64,000 nucleotides of DNA from Rhizobiales bacterium 65-79 (GTDB lineage: Bacteria > Pseudomonadota > Alphaproteobacteria > Rhizobiales > Rhizobiaceae): the NCBI GenBank assembly GCA_001896885.1, contig MKRJ01000011.1, positions 228,265 to 292,264 of the forward strand. Direction: 5' to 3'. The notes beneath the pieces were generated by a model. It saw nothing but the letters and a program-made list of their open reading frames with translations, ran no database searches and was not told where the DNA came from. Both the position numbers and the translations under genes were made by a program. Positions 46,674 through 55,388 of the stretch are shown one piece after another. The number at the start of each line of letters is the position of its first letter. Position 1 is the stretch's first letter.

Positions 46674-47597
46674 TCACCCCAGAACCTCTGCTAGGCGTTC
46701 CTTCCATCCTTCGGTGTGAATGATGCGGCCCTGATGGATATTTTGATTGATGATTTCGGCCTTCGTTCGCTGCGAGGCAGCAATCCAGTCCTCACCAAGA
46801 ACATATAAGGCGTTATCCCTGCGAATGCTTTCCAGAATGACGACGCCCCTCGCCGGGAAGTCATAAGCAAGATAGTCTGAAAAGCCCGCCACACCCTGAT
46901 AAACGCTCGCCGGACCATAACCGCTGATGGTCGTGGCGCGATCGAGGATCACGGCGCTCGATCTCTCAGCCATACCTCGGACGATCTCCCGGATGTAATC
47001 TTCGACGCGGTCCCACGGATGCTCACCCGGTGGCAGGATCACCCAATTTACACGCCGCTGTGCCGGTGGCGCAAACGCCTGAAGGCCGATGGTCACCAAG
47101 TCGCATTCGCCGAAAAGCTCAAGGAACAGGTTTATCGTATGCCGAGCATTCCCATGATGGGCTGCCTCATTTGCCAGGACTGGCGAAACGATGAAACGCC
47201 GCCCTTCAATAGTGACGAGGGTGACCTCCACGGTTGGCGCCGGGACTGGCTCGCGCGGATAGCACATCCGGTAGATGTCCCGAAAATCTTCCATCTCTTC
47301 ATAGTCGCCACGCCCCCGGTACTCGCGCCACTTCCAAGAAACGGTCCTGATGTACCGTTCCTCCTTCGGCTGATGTCGACGAACGACCCATGATCCCTCA
47401 GCGTTGAAACGAGACACGCGCCCCCGGATCGGAGGTAAGATCGTATCGCCGTCTTGCGCATCGGCGCTGAAGCCTGCCCTTGCCATTTTTGCGGGTGCGT
47501 CCTCGGCAAGTTCGCAAGCAACCCGGAAGTCGGCGCCAGCTGGAATACTGGCGAGGTGGTACTCGATATTGCGGATTCTCGTCTGCCTGATCGTCAT
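46674..47597 (-). CDS. Hypothetical protein, 307 residues
   Basis: I do not recognise this protein. It has no signal peptide or membrane segment. Notable parts are an Arg-rich N-terminus (MTIRQTRIRNIEYHL), a Trp-rich middle (RTVSWKWREYRGRGDYEEMEDF in part, about residue 85), the AAHHGNARHTINLFLELFG segment (about 155) and WVILPPGEHPWDRVEDYIREI in part (about 195). It ends with a helical QRTKAEIINQNIHQG stretch. ATG 47597 has AGGA nine bases upstream; ATG 47606 is also possible. It stands next to the tyrosine recombinase on the same strand. A cytoplasmic island gene of unknown function is all that can be said. Confidence 0.65.
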   Translation of the reverse strand: MTIRQTRIRNIEYHLASIPAGADFRVACELAEDAPAKMARAGFSADAQDGDTILPPIRGRVSRFNAEGSWVVRRHQPKEERYIRTVSWKWREYRGRGDYEEMEDFRDIYRMCYPREPVPAPTVEVTLVTIEGRRFIVSPVLANEAAHHGNARHTINLFLELFGECDLVTIGLQAFAPPAQRRVNWVILPPGEHPWDRVEDYIREIVRGMAERSSAVILDRATTISGYGPASVYQGVAGFSDYLAYDFPARGVVILESIRRDNALYVLGEDWIAASQRTKAEIINQNIHQGRIIHTEGWKERLAEVLG

Positions 47598-48102
47598 AAA
47601 TCGCATCCTGGCTTCTGATTCTCGAAGTCATGATGTTGCGGCTGACCTGGGGACAAGTATAGCGGCTCGTCCGCTTTCCCACGTTTTTCACAGGTCAAGA
47701 TGTGAATTGATTCATCTTTCAAACAGTCCGATGGCGACCACTAAACGTGCAAACGTCCGCGGGGGGCAGACCTCGCCGTCGACACGCAGTGGCGAATTGG
47801 ATGGCCGCTTTACCGGTCACGCCTTCCGAAAGCGGTCAGGCAGGAATCATCCAATCTTAAACATAGGTGTCTCCGTAGCGGACCGGCAGCTTTCAGGATC
47901 GCGAACTGGTCGGGCGAACGGCCGACATGGGGGCGCCAAGCGGAAATATCTGACGGCAGGGGCGACGTATGTTGGTCTTCAGCTAGAAAAGCATCCGGCT
48001 GTTGGCGACTTTGGCGCAATATCTGTCATAGCGAGCATTGTTACTGGCTTCGTGAAGTGACAAACTTCCAAGGCGCTCAAGAGAGCGCCGCTGGGGGACG
48101 GG
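47598..48102. other. Intergenic region with no clear gene
   Basis: About 500 bases between divergent genes. A 109-codon open frame at 47731-48060 (start MATTKRANVRGGQ) has no ribosome site and no recognisable content, so I do not call it. Promoters for the 307-residue protein and the lipoprotein should lie here. Confidence 0.4.
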
Positions 48103-48879
48103 ATGAGCCGGACAAATGGAGTGCACGGCAGCCAAGGCATATCCCGACGGCCGCTTTTGAACTCCATCGGATGGCTGTCGGCGCTCGCGATGGCTTTGAC
48201 GATCAGCGCCTGTAGTTCGATCGACTATCAAAAACTGTCGCCGGGCCAACTTTCCGGAAGCCTCTTCGTCATGTGGGTAGGCGAGGGCGATAGCTTCGGC
48301 GACGGGAGGTTCCTGTTCGTCCCCGACCCGAGAGATCCACTGATCTTCCGTCGACCGGACCCTGGTGCGCGCGGTGGCACGATCCAGCCGGGGATCATGT
48401 ATACGGACGGCGGTTCGATCCCGAGGATAGCGCAGGCGTTCAACGGCCTCTCGCCTTGGGGCTACGCTCCGGCCTATATGATCCATGACTGGGTCTTCAC
48501 GGCGCATCATTGCATCGTTGACGGAAGCAAGGAGAGCCGGTTCGATCAGGTTCGGGGGATGGAATTCGATGATTCTGTCGCCATTCTCGGCGAAGCGATC
48601 AAGGCCTTGGTCGAAACGCGACGTGTAGCGCGCAAGGACGTGGCTCCCGATGTGATCACCGCAGCCGTCGGTAGTGTGTTCGCCCGGAACCTCTGGAACG
48701 AGCACGGCGCCTGCAAATCCTTGCAGGTCAGTCCAAAGGATATCGCGGCGGCAGAAGCGGCCATTCCGGGTTCGACGACAAAGGCACACAATCTGAGAAC
48801 CTTCAGACTTCCTGAAGCGATCGCGCCTTCAATCCCTGCTGCTCGACCCGCGAAGATCGTGGCTCGCGTCTCTCTTTGA
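48103..48879 (+). CDS. DUF1353 family lipoprotein
   Basis: Protein of 258 residues with a lipoprotein signal: a basic N-terminus, a hydrophobic stretch and the lipobox LTISAC (Cys about residue 37). The DUF1353 core contains YTDGGSIPRIAQAFNGL, then WGYAPAYMIHDWVFTAHH (about residues 110-147). This family is common in phages and bacterial cargo genes; the paired His/Asp pattern hints at a hydrolase fold, but no activity is established. The C-terminal tail is Pro/Ala-rich. No obvious operon partner is present. Confidence 0.78.
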   Translation: MSRTNGVHGSQGISRRPLLNSIGWLSALAMALTISACSSIDYQKLSPGQLSGSLFVMWVGEGDSFGDGRFLFVPDPRDPLIFRRPDPGARGGTIQPGIMYTDGGSIPRIAQAFNGLSPWGYAPAYMIHDWVFTAHHCIVDGSKESRFDQVRGMEFDDSVAILGEAIKALVETRRVARKDVAPDVITAAVGSVFARNLWNEHGACKSLQVSPKDIAAAEAAIPGSTTKAHNLRTFRLPEAIAPSIPAARPAKIVARVSL

Positions 48880-49056
48880 AATGCTTCGCCTCTCCGGCGC
48901 GTGGGGCGCAAAGGCCTCACCCGAAATTCCTGCCCTTCACGGCTATCTGGCGGATGTGTTCGTATCCGTCTTATCCCGAGCCGACCTAACGCCGCTCAGT
49001 GCGGAGACATGGTCCATTTGCCTGGCGTGCTGGGCAGCGGCCACATCGCGCCACTG

Positions 49057-49947
49057 TCAGGTTGGATCTAGATCAAACCACGCTATCCCCTCATCGACAC
49101 TGTGGGCGCCAATGATGCGAGAGGGACCGGCGCTCGCCTCGATGGCGTGATCAGCTTTGAAATACACAGATTGAAGCTCTGCGGTGGCAAAGGGCTTCAG
49201 GGCTGCGAAGCCAGATGACCGCATTAGGGCGGCGATCTCTTGCTCGGAGAAAGAGTTCAGCCACGGCTCTCCGATCGAGGCGGCCTGTTCCTTCGCCCTT
49301 TCAGCTCCCGCGCGAACAGCCGGTTCAAGGCTCGACCAGTCCGCCAGCGCATATGTCATCACCAGACCGCAGCCGCCAGGCCAGGCTCCAAGCGCTCCCA
49401 ATACGTTGGCGACCGCATCGAAGGGCAGATATTGCGATACGCCCAGCCAGCTCACGAACAAGGGCCGAATTGCATCCATCCCCGCCTGTTTGAGCGCGTC
49501 CGTCAGCGGCTCCGCGGTAAGATCGATCGGCAAATAGCTTACGTTTTCCGGAGGCCCCAGCCCTTGAGATTTTACCAGGCCGGTTTTCAATCGCTGAGCC
49601 TTCGGATGATCGATCTCCACGATCTTGCAGCTTTGTGCCCAGATCGGCTGCCGGTAGGCGAACGAATCGAGGCCGGCGCCCAGCACGATTAATTGCTCGA
49701 CAGAATGCGCAGCTGCACGCTTCATGCAATCCTCGGCGACCCGGCTGCGCAGGCAAAAGTGAAGCCGTGTAAATGGATTGGCTACGGCCATCAGCATGGG
49801 ATCCCGGGCGCGGAGATCGGCAAGCGTCTCTTCGCTTAAGAATTTCGCCGCGATCGGATCGTCGAGAATCCTGGGATCGTCATCCAGGATCTGATGCGCC
49901 GCACGGCAGATCGCCGCCATCGTCGCGGTATCGCTGAAGTACGCCAT
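49057..49947 (-). CDS. Class I SAM-dependent methyltransferase, LCM family
   Basis: Protein of 296 residues related to leucine carboxyl methyltransferases and the actinobacterial TIGR00027 group. It starts MAYFSDTATMAAICRA. The SAM-binding motif I is VLGAGLDSFAYR (about residue 93), the acidic end of strand 2 is VEIDHPKAQRLK (about 113), and the motif IV region is FVSWLGVSQYLP (about 170). These enzymes O-methylate small metabolites or proteins, and the substrate is unknown. It lies downstream of a putative small membrane protein on the same strand. Confidence 0.86.
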   Translation of the reverse strand: MAYFSDTATMAAICRAAHQILDDDPRILDDPIAAKFLSEETLADLRARDPMLMAVANPFTRLHFCLRSRVAEDCMKRAAAHSVEQLIVLGAGLDSFAYRQPIWAQSCKIVEIDHPKAQRLKTGLVKSQGLGPPENVSYLPIDLTAEPLTDALKQAGMDAIRPLFVSWLGVSQYLPFDAVANVLGALGAWPGGCGLVMTYALADWSSLEPAVRAGAERAKEQAASIGEPWLNSFSEQEIAALMRSSGFAALKPFATAELQSVYFKADHAIEASAGPSRIIGAHSVDEGIAWFDLDPT

Positions 49948-49985
49948 GCTCAACCTCCTTCGAAGAGCACCTGCCGCTTTCGCCG

Positions 49986-50126
49986 TCAAAACACGTCGAA
50001 AGCATCCGGCGACGGGAGCCTGAGCGAGAGGAGTATGGCGATCGCGACGAGCAAGCCGATGATGATGAACATCAGGACGGGAAGGATGTCGTCCGCTCGT
50101 TCGTGCGGTTCCCAAAAGGCGCGCAT
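49986..50126 (-). CDS. Putative small single-pass membrane protein (46 residues)
   Basis: Short frame starting at ATG 50126, with a longer in-frame start at 50144. It has a charged N-terminus (WEPHERADDILP), then a single hydrophobic segment (VLMFIIIGLLVAIAILLSL) and a short polar tail. The hydrophobic block is convincing as a membrane span, but the gene is small and I do not recognise it. It precedes the LCM methyltransferase by 38 bases and could be co-transcribed with it. Confidence 0.45.
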   Translation of the reverse strand: MRAFWEPHERADDILPVLMFIIIGLLVAIAILLSLRLPSPDAFDVF

Positions 50127-50311
50127 GGCAGGAGCCTCCGACATCCACGGCGGGTTGCTTCCAGGAATAATAGCCGAGGAACGACGGCTACGCTTGGGGC
50201 GGAGAGAACAACCATTGGGACGTGGGCGAACTCGTTGTTCGCCGAACAAGCAGGGGGATGTGCATGCCACGACGGGCTGCCGTCCTCCTGTATCCATAGC
50301 GGGCCGGGCTT

Positions 50312-50575
50312 TCAGGGTGTCAGGTCAAGCGCTTCGACCACGCGATCGTAAGGCAGCCCGGCTTCGTCATTCAGCCGTCGAACGTCCTTGTCGGAGGCCG
50401 CCTCGAACAGGCACATGCAGCGGCCATCCTGCGGCGCGAAAGTCGAGCGGAGATAGCGGACGCCGGCTCCGGCTGCCGTCATCTCGCGCGCTTTGCCGAT
50501 CGCGGCTTTCTGCGCGCCGCCCAGATCTTCCATGCTGATCCCTTTGAGGTTTCGTTCAACCATATAGACCGGCAT
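50312..50575 (-). CDS. DUF4242 domain protein
   Basis: Small protein of 87 residues with the ferredoxin-like DUF4242 pattern: it opens MPVYMVERNLKGI, then GVRYLRSTFAPQDGRCMCLFEA in part (about 38-60) and DVRRLNDEAGLPYDRVVEAL. Family members have been described as nickel-binding or as dimeric alpha/beta-barrel proteins of unknown role. ATG 50575 is the natural start. It is divergent from the LysR gene, with which it shares a 145-base intergenic region, and so is a likely target of that regulator. Confidence 0.85.
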   Translation of the reverse strand: MPVYMVERNLKGISMEDLGGAQKAAIGKAREMTAAGAGVRYLRSTFAPQDGRCMCLFEAASDKDVRRLNDEAGLPYDRVVEALDLTP

Positions 50576-50655
50576 TTCTCTCTCCCTCACAATGTGGACA
50601 CAGCAAGAAGAGCGCATGGCGCCGCCAAAGGGAACGATCGGTTTCTTATTATTTG

Positions 50656-50670
50656 ATAGCCGACAGTTAT
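50656..50670. promoter_or_regulatory. Candidate LysR-type operator (T-N11-A dyad)
   Basis: ATAGCCGACAGTTAT contains a T-N11-A spacing within an ATA-N9-TAT dyad, the pattern recognised by LysR-type regulators. It sits in the shared upstream region of the DUF4242 and LysR genes, about 50 bases before the LysR start. Confidence 0.4.
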
Positions 50671-50720
50671 GACGAAATCGGGTATTCTGGAGCCTGTCGG
50701 GCAACGGGCGAGAATACGCC

Positions 50721-51599
50721 ATGGAGATGTCGCAGATAAAATATGTTCTGGCGGCCGCAAGGACTTTGAATTTCACGCGTGCCGCCCAGGAATGCAACGT
50801 ATCCCAGCCGGCGCTCACCAAGGCAGTTAAAAACCTTGAGAACGAACTGGGCGCGCCGGTCTTCCACCGGGAAGGCAAGAGAATATCCCTTAGCCAGTTC
50901 GGCAAATCCATGTTGCCGCATTTCCAGCACATCATCGAGGAGACGGAGGTCGCCCGCGGTCTCGCCCAGAATTTCCGGCTGCTGAATAAGGTCCCCGTGC
51001 GGCTGGGTGTGATGTCGACCGTCGGTCATGTCAGGTTAGCGCGGTTTCTTGCCCAATTCGAGCACACCCACGAGGGTGTCGAATTGACCGTGACGGAAGA
51101 TGTCTTGTCCGACCTGACGGCGAAGCTGCGGGAAGGTGAGGTCGACGTCGCTATTCTCAACGGGATGGGCGACCTCGGCGAGACCGTGCATTTGCATGAG
51201 TTGTACACCGAGCGATACGTGGTGATTTTTCCACCCGATCACCGGCTGAGCGCGTGTGACGCCATCAGGCTCGCCGATTTGTCCGACGAATCCTATGTCG
51301 ACCGCCTCGCCTGCGAGATGCGCGAGCTTGTGATGGAAGTCTGCAAGGAGAAGAGCATCCATCTCTATGCGCGCTTCCGCTCCGAGCGGGAAGACTGGGT
51401 CCAGGCAATGGTCCTGGCGCGTATCGGCTTCGCGTTTATGCCCGAATACTCTGTGTCGTTGCCGGGGCTACTGCAGCGGCCCCTCATAGACCCGCCGGTC
51501 GAACGCCATGTCTGCCTCGCCACCGTCCCTGGGCATCCGTTCTCTGCCGCTGTGAGCGCGTTTGTGAGAGCCGCGCAAAGCTATGCGTGGCCAGGCTGA
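50721..51599 (+). CDS. LysR-family transcriptional regulator
   Basis: Regulator of 292 residues with the N-terminal winged helix (LNFTRAAQECNVSQPALTKAVKNLE in part, about 16-41) and a C-terminal periplasmic-binding-protein-like effector domain (about 92-285). The start MEMSQIKYVLAAARTLNF is usual for the group; the second Met (M3) is an alternative. The sequence resembles regulators of oxidative stress or aromatic metabolism only in general form. It is divergent from the DUF4242 gene, and autoregulation through the shared region is expected. Confidence 0.92.
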   Translation: MEMSQIKYVLAAARTLNFTRAAQECNVSQPALTKAVKNLENELGAPVFHREGKRISLSQFGKSMLPHFQHIIEETEVARGLAQNFRLLNKVPVRLGVMSTVGHVRLARFLAQFEHTHEGVELTVTEDVLSDLTAKLREGEVDVAILNGMGDLGETVHLHELYTERYVVIFPPDHRLSACDAIRLADLSDESYVDRLACEMRELVMEVCKEKSIHLYARFRSEREDWVQAMVLARIGFAFMPEYSVSLPGLLQRPLIDPPVERHVCLATVPGHPFSAAVSAFVRAAQSYAWPG

Positions 51600-51662
51600 G
51601 ATACCGCGAGTGGTTTTGATTTGCCGCACTCTTGGGCCTGCCAACTTTGAAGGATTGGTGAC

Positions 51663-52622
51663 ATGATCCCAGCACCCAACAGAATGGCACAATTCCGTTT
51701 CTCGACCCGCGGCCTGCCTTTGCGCGAGTGCGCAAAATCGCTAAGCGCTCTCCACGACCGCAAGCTGATCGATCTAAGGTTGGAGCCTTTGCGGGATTAT
51801 GCTTTCCACGCCGACTTTAGGCTGAAGGCCCTGCCAGAATTGGGCATCATGTCGGGATCCCTCGGCGGCTTACGGCATCTTGGCCCAGTTCACGACGATG
51901 ACCTGTTCATGTTCATGAATTTAGCTGGCGACAGTATCGCAAGCGACGGCAGCAATGAAGTTGCCTTGCATGGGAATGCCATATGTGGGCGCCCGGGGAA
52001 TATCTGCGAGGGCGTGAGTCATGTTGATAATGTCCACTTTATCGCGCTGCGACTCCCGAGCCGGGCCATTTCCCACTTGGTCACCGGCGGCGACGTCTTT
52101 GCCATGCGGATCGTTCCGCGCGGCACAGCCGCCCTGAAACTCTTGAAGGCCTACGTGTCCACGGCGCTCAAGGATGACGAGGTGCTGGAGGTGCCCGACC
52201 TGCAACGGCTGTTCGTGACCCATGTTCACGATCTCGTAGCCCTCGCCCTGGGCGCAACCCGCGACGCAACCTTCGTCGCGGAAGGCCGTGGGGTGCGGGC
52301 AGCGCGGTTGCAGGCCATCAAGGACGATATCAGGGCAAATCTTAGCAGCGAACTGACGGTTTCGGCGACGGCTGCGCGCCATCATATGACGCCCCGCTAT
52401 CTTCATAAGCTTTTCGAGGCAGAGGGCGTCACCTATTCGCAATACGTCATTGCCCAGCGGCTGGCGCGAGTACATCGCATGTTGACCGATCCACGATTTG
52501 CCGCCAGCAACATCAGTTCGCTCGCCTATGACGCCGGGTTCGGGGACCTGTCCCACTTCAACCGCCTGTTCCGTCAACGCTACCACGCCACGCCATCAGA
52601 CGTGCGTCATCAGCGCCCTTGA
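51663..52622 (+). CDS. AraC-family transcriptional regulator
   Basis: Protein of 319 residues. The C-terminal HTH pair is clear: the first helix-turn-helix includes AARHHMTPRYLHKLFEAEG in part (about residue 242) and the second NISSLAYDAGFGDLSHFNRLF in part (about 285-305), ending YHATPSDVR. The N-terminal cupin-like domain (about 30-170) resembles the AraC-binding-like group. The start ATG 51663 follows a weak AAGGA site. No linked catabolic operon is evident, so the target is unknown. Confidence 0.92.
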   Translation: MIPAPNRMAQFRFSTRGLPLRECAKSLSALHDRKLIDLRLEPLRDYAFHADFRLKALPELGIMSGSLGGLRHLGPVHDDDLFMFMNLAGDSIASDGSNEVALHGNAICGRPGNICEGVSHVDNVHFIALRLPSRAISHLVTGGDVFAMRIVPRGTAALKLLKAYVSTALKDDEVLEVPDLQRLFVTHVHDLVALALGATRDATFVAEGRGVRAARLQAIKDDIRANLSSELTVSATAARHHMTPRYLHKLFEAEGVTYSQYVIAQRLARVHRMLTDPRFAASNISSLAYDAGFGDLSHFNRLFRQRYHATPSDVRHQRP

Positions 52623-52865
52623 CCTCCCGGTACGACAGCAACAAAATACTTGACTGGCATGACGCGAAGCTGGTCGGCGCGCGCATCGATTGCAGCTTCG
52701 GGGTGGGTTCCTGTCTGGACGGTGTCGAGCGACCCATGCCGGATTGCTGACATTGAGTGCCTGAGTTGGCCGGCCTGAGACGTCTGATGCCAGGCGGTTT
52801 GCCAAAGCAAGCGACATTTGGAATAGGAGCGGCGAGCCGCCATTTGCCCAGCATTTGGGTTCCGG

Positions 52866-53270
52866 TCAGCCCAACAGGAGCCACACCCAGTACGCGCCGA
52901 TCGCCATCTGGACGGAAAAGGCGGTAAATCTCAGGCTGACCGCAAGCGCGCTCGTTGAAATGAGGTGGATCGTCGACTGGATAATCCTGGCGCCTAACAG
53001 CGTGAACGCCAAAGGATCCGTGGCTTCGGGTCTCCCGGTCATCACCGCGACGCCGAGCAGCCCACCAAAGACGGGAAGACCTTCGATGCAGTTGGCATGC
53101 GCCCGAGCCAGCCGCTGCATGAAAGGCGAGAGGTTGGCGTTGTCCGGCGTAAACCCGTTCGCAGGCACGCGGCCCGATACGACGAGCCAGGTGCGGATTG
53201 CCTCCATCACGATCAGCAAGCCAAGCGTCCAAGCGATGAACCCGGTCAACGCGTATGCGGACTCCGTCAT
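52866..53270 (-). CDS. MAPEG family membrane protein
   Basis: Integral membrane protein of 134 residues with four predicted segments. It belongs to the MAPEG superfamily (glutathione/eicosanoid-type membrane enzymes). The family segment between spans 1 and 2 reads FMQRLARAHANCIEGLPVFG in part (about residues 51-70). It begins 8 bases after the stop of the methyltransferase gene, so the pair is probably one operon. Its substrate is not evident. Confidence 0.84.
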   Translation of the reverse strand: MTESAYALTGFIAWTLGLLIVMEAIRTWLVVSGRVPANGFTPDNANLSPFMQRLARAHANCIEGLPVFGGLLGVAVMTGRPEATDPLAFTLLGARIIQSTIHLISTSALAVSLRFTAFSVQMAIGAYWVWLLLG

Positions 53271-53278
53271 GACGCCAC

Positions 53279-53887
53279 CTATTGCTTGCGGCAGAGCGCT
53301 ACGATCCACGGCGCGCCGCTTGGCGATTGACAAATATCCACGGAGAAGCCGGCGGCTGCCGCCGCCTCGCGCAATTCGCCAGGCGTTCTGGTCGTAAAAA
53401 TGTCCGGGGGCATTCCCATCGTCTCCATGTGTTCTCTTGGAACGAAGCCGACTGCAAGCAGGCCACCCGGGCGAAGAACGCGGATAAACTCGTCAAAACC
53501 TTGCTCGAGCGAGCGCCAGAAATACACCGTGTGGACAGTAAGCGCCTTCGTGCATGACGCGTCGTCAATCGGCAGCCTGCCGACATCGCCGAGCAGGAAG
53601 CGCGCACGGCCTTGCGCGCACTCAGCTGCGAAAGTCTTGGTCGCGGCGGCGACCACGTCGGCGGAGCGATCTATCCCGACGACTGATGCGCTTCGGTCAA
53701 GGAGACGCCGCAGGTTTGGCCCGCCGCCGAAGCCAACTTCCACAATTGCATCCGTCGACTGGGGCCCCAGCCGATCGACCGCGAACGCATTTACGCGCGC
53801 ATTTCCGCGGTTCATGCCAAGCCGCACGAGCCAGCCGACGATTCCGGTTGGCCAGGAAAGCTGTCTCGCTATCAACCTTGGCGCCAT
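53279..53887 (-). CDS. Class I SAM-dependent methyltransferase
   Basis: Protein of about 202 residues from ATG 53887 (an in-frame start at 53938 would add 17). SAM-binding motif I is IVEVGFGGGPNLRRLL (about residue 48), the acidic residue after strand 2 is in VVGIDRSADVV, and the LLGDVGRLPIDDASCTKALTVH segment (about 97-118) is typical of Methyltransf_11. The C-terminal part ends APWIVALCRKQ. A likely partner is the MAPEG protein encoded directly downstream. The substrate is unknown. Confidence 0.88.
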   Translation of the reverse strand: MAPRLIARQLSWPTGIVGWLVRLGMNRGNARVNAFAVDRLGPQSTDAIVEVGFGGGPNLRRLLDRSASVVGIDRSADVVAAATKTFAAECAQGRARFLLGDVGRLPIDDASCTKALTVHTVYFWRSLEQGFDEFIRVLRPGGLLAVGFVPREHMETMGMPPDIFTTRTPGELREAAAAAGFSVDICQSPSGAPWIVALCRKQ

Positions 53888-54317
53888 CCGGTCCCACTCC
53901 CATTGTGGACCATAGGCCGGCCCGCTGGGCGCAGGCAACTCTACCCCGCGCCAGCAAGCATAGCGATGAAGATGCCCGTCTGGCGTTCATCGAGGCGGCC
54001 CATGAAGCCGAGATACTGGCAGATTGAAGCACAATCGCTTTGGTGTCGGGCTATGCCGAAACGAGGGAAAGCCCGCCGACCGAAGCCAGCGGGGCAATTT
54101 TGGGGGGAGCCGACTGTGAAGGTCAGATAGATGCGAACATAACTGGCTATTCGGCCACTTGTTCCATCGTGTTGACGTCGGCCAGGCGCTGATGTTGGAT
54201 GTCTTGCCTTCTCACACCGGCACGTGCCCGGTCGTTCTCATCCCCAATTCCCATAGACCGGGCGCGTTTCGCTTCCCTCCGGTCGCTTGGCTTCATCCAG
54301 GCAACGGGGATTGAAAC
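53888..54317. other. Repeat-bearing intergenic region
   Basis: About 430 bases without a supported gene. It contains a degenerate copy of the terminator hairpin (54068-54094) and the first copy of a direct repeat (54126-54169) that recurs at 55456-55497. No recognisable protein was found. Confidence 0.45.
54126..54169. repeat. Direct repeat A, copy 1
   Basis: GATGCGAACATAACTG-GCTATTCGGCCACTTGTTCCATCG matches the block at 55456-55497 with a handful of substitutions. In both cases a GC-rich terminator-like hairpin of the same sequence type lies about 35-60 bases to the left. The repeat brackets the Omp25-like and RiPP-like genes. Confidence 0.65.
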
Positions 54318-54349
54318 GCAAAAAACCCCGCCGGCCGAAGCCAGCGGGG
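54318..54349 (-). terminator. Rho-independent terminator of the Omp25-like gene
   Basis: Read leftward, CCCCGCTGGC-TTCG-GCCGGCGGGG (one A/C mismatch) is followed by TTTTTTGCG. It lies 19 bases after the barrel gene stop. The same hairpin sequence type recurs at 55389-55421 and, degenerate, at 54068-54094. Confidence 0.85.
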
Positions 54350-54368
54350 CATTGGGAATTGCTGAAGT

Positions 54369-55052
54369 TCAGAACTTGTAGGCCAAGCCCACCTGGATTG
54401 AATGCTGGGTCAGATCGTTGTGCTCGTTCCAGCTCGGATCGGTCGTCTTTGGCCAGTCTGTCACCTGACCGAAGTCCGTGTACCGATAATCGATGCGAGC
54501 AATCCAGTGAGACGTGAAGGCATGCTCGAAGCCCGCACCTATTGTCCACCCGCCCTTGATCGTCGAGCCGCTGTCCTTCGCTCCGACATCAAAATACTCG
54601 GTCTTGATGTCACCAGCCGCGACGCCGCCAGTAGCATAGACAAGGTTGTTGGAAAATGCATATCCCAAGCGGCCGCGTAGCGAACCCTGCCATCTGATCC
54701 GCGCGTTCGAACTGTCGCCGAAGGGCCAATCCGGATTATCGCCACTCACGCCTGAAGCTTCGAACTCGCCATCAACGCCATAGACGAAATTCCCGCTCTG
54801 GAAATTGTAGCCCCCGTAGATGCCGCCCAAAGCGCCATCCAAATTGAAGTGGTCGCTATAATCAGAAGCGCCCGGAGAACCGCGGTCCTCGTCATGAATA
54901 TGATCCCGACCCCAACCATAGCCGATTTCAGCGCCGAGATATGCGCCTGACCAATCGAACGACGCGACCGGCATCGTTGCCGCCGCGTCTGCGGACCACG
55001 CAGGCACAGACGCCATCAGGAGCATTGCTCCCGCGATTAGAGAAGTCCTCAT
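54369..55052 (-). CDS. Outer membrane beta-barrel protein, Omp25/RopB-like
   Basis: Outer membrane protein of 227 residues with a signal peptide ending VPAWSA-DA. The barrel begins FDWSGAYLGAEIGYGWG, the standard first strands of the OmpA-like porin/Omp25 family of rhizobia. It continues with GGIYGGYNFQSGNFVYGVDGEFE-type strands, RGRLGYAFSNNLVYATGGVA in part and ends with the C-terminal aromatic signal VGLAYKF. The family gives structural surface proteins and antigens in Brucella and rhizobia. A strong terminator follows. Confidence 0.92.
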   Translation of the reverse strand: MRTSLIAGAMLLMASVPAWSADAAATMPVASFDWSGAYLGAEIGYGWGRDHIHDEDRGSPGASDYSDHFNLDGALGGIYGGYNFQSGNFVYGVDGEFEASGVSGDNPDWPFGDSSNARIRWQGSLRGRLGYAFSNNLVYATGGVAAGDIKTEYFDVGAKDSGSTIKGGWTIGAGFEHAFTSHWIARIDYRYTDFGQVTDWPKTTDPSWNEHNDLTQHSIQVGLAYKF

Positions 55053-55168
55053 GATTACCCCCGCTGCAAGCGGCAGTAGAATGCTCCACCTTTATTTCTT
55101 GTCAACCGTGCGTGCAGCATTCGTGGAATGTTTTGCAAAATTACCTGGAGGTACCGCCAGAGGAACGC

Positions 55169-55201
55169 AAAAAAGCCCCGCCGCCTTTCGGCAGCGGGGC
55201 T
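55169..55201 (-). terminator. Rho-independent terminator after the RiPP-like gene
   Basis: On the minus strand AGCCCCGC...GCGGGGCT closes an inner imperfect stem with a GAAA loop and is followed by TTTTTGCG. It starts 23 bases after the small gene's stop codon, which supports that gene being expressed. Confidence 0.85.
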
Positions 55202-55223
55202 GCTCATGCGCAATCGACGGCGA

Positions 55224-55331
55224 TTATTGAACCGGCGTGCCCGAACCGATGGTCTTGGCGGTCACCGCACCAAGCTTCTCGCGGCGCGTCATAACTGGAC
55301 GCACATAGGGCTTCTTTCCCGTGGTATTCAT
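55224..55331 (-). CDS. Small peptide, putative RiPP precursor (35 residues)
   Basis: ATG 55331 begins a 35-codon frame with GGGGG about 7 bases upstream and a terminator 23 bases downstream. The peptide starts MNTTGKKPYVRPVMTRREK and continues LGAVTAKTIGSGTPVQ. The KKPYxxPxxxxxEKLxxVTA pattern is like leader peptides of lasso-type and other RiPP precursors that occur as orphan small genes in rhizobia. No cyclase, B1/B2 protein or radical SAM gene is nearby, so processing enzymes, if any, act from elsewhere. I call it from motif, ribosome site and terminator together. Confidence 0.55.
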   Translation of the reverse strand: MNTTGKKPYVRPVMTRREKLGAVTAKTIGSGTPVQ

Positions 55332-55388
55332 TCCAAACCCCCGATTTCTGGACGCCGGATAGAGCCACAAGCTGGGGTTGCTCGCAAC

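Noticed and set aside
47731..48060. Possible 109-residue gene
   Set aside because: No ribosome site and no recognisable sequence; called only as intergenic.
48881..49150. 89-codon plus-strand frame after the DUF1353 gene
   Set aside because: It overlaps the end of the methyltransferase gene in antisense and has no motif.
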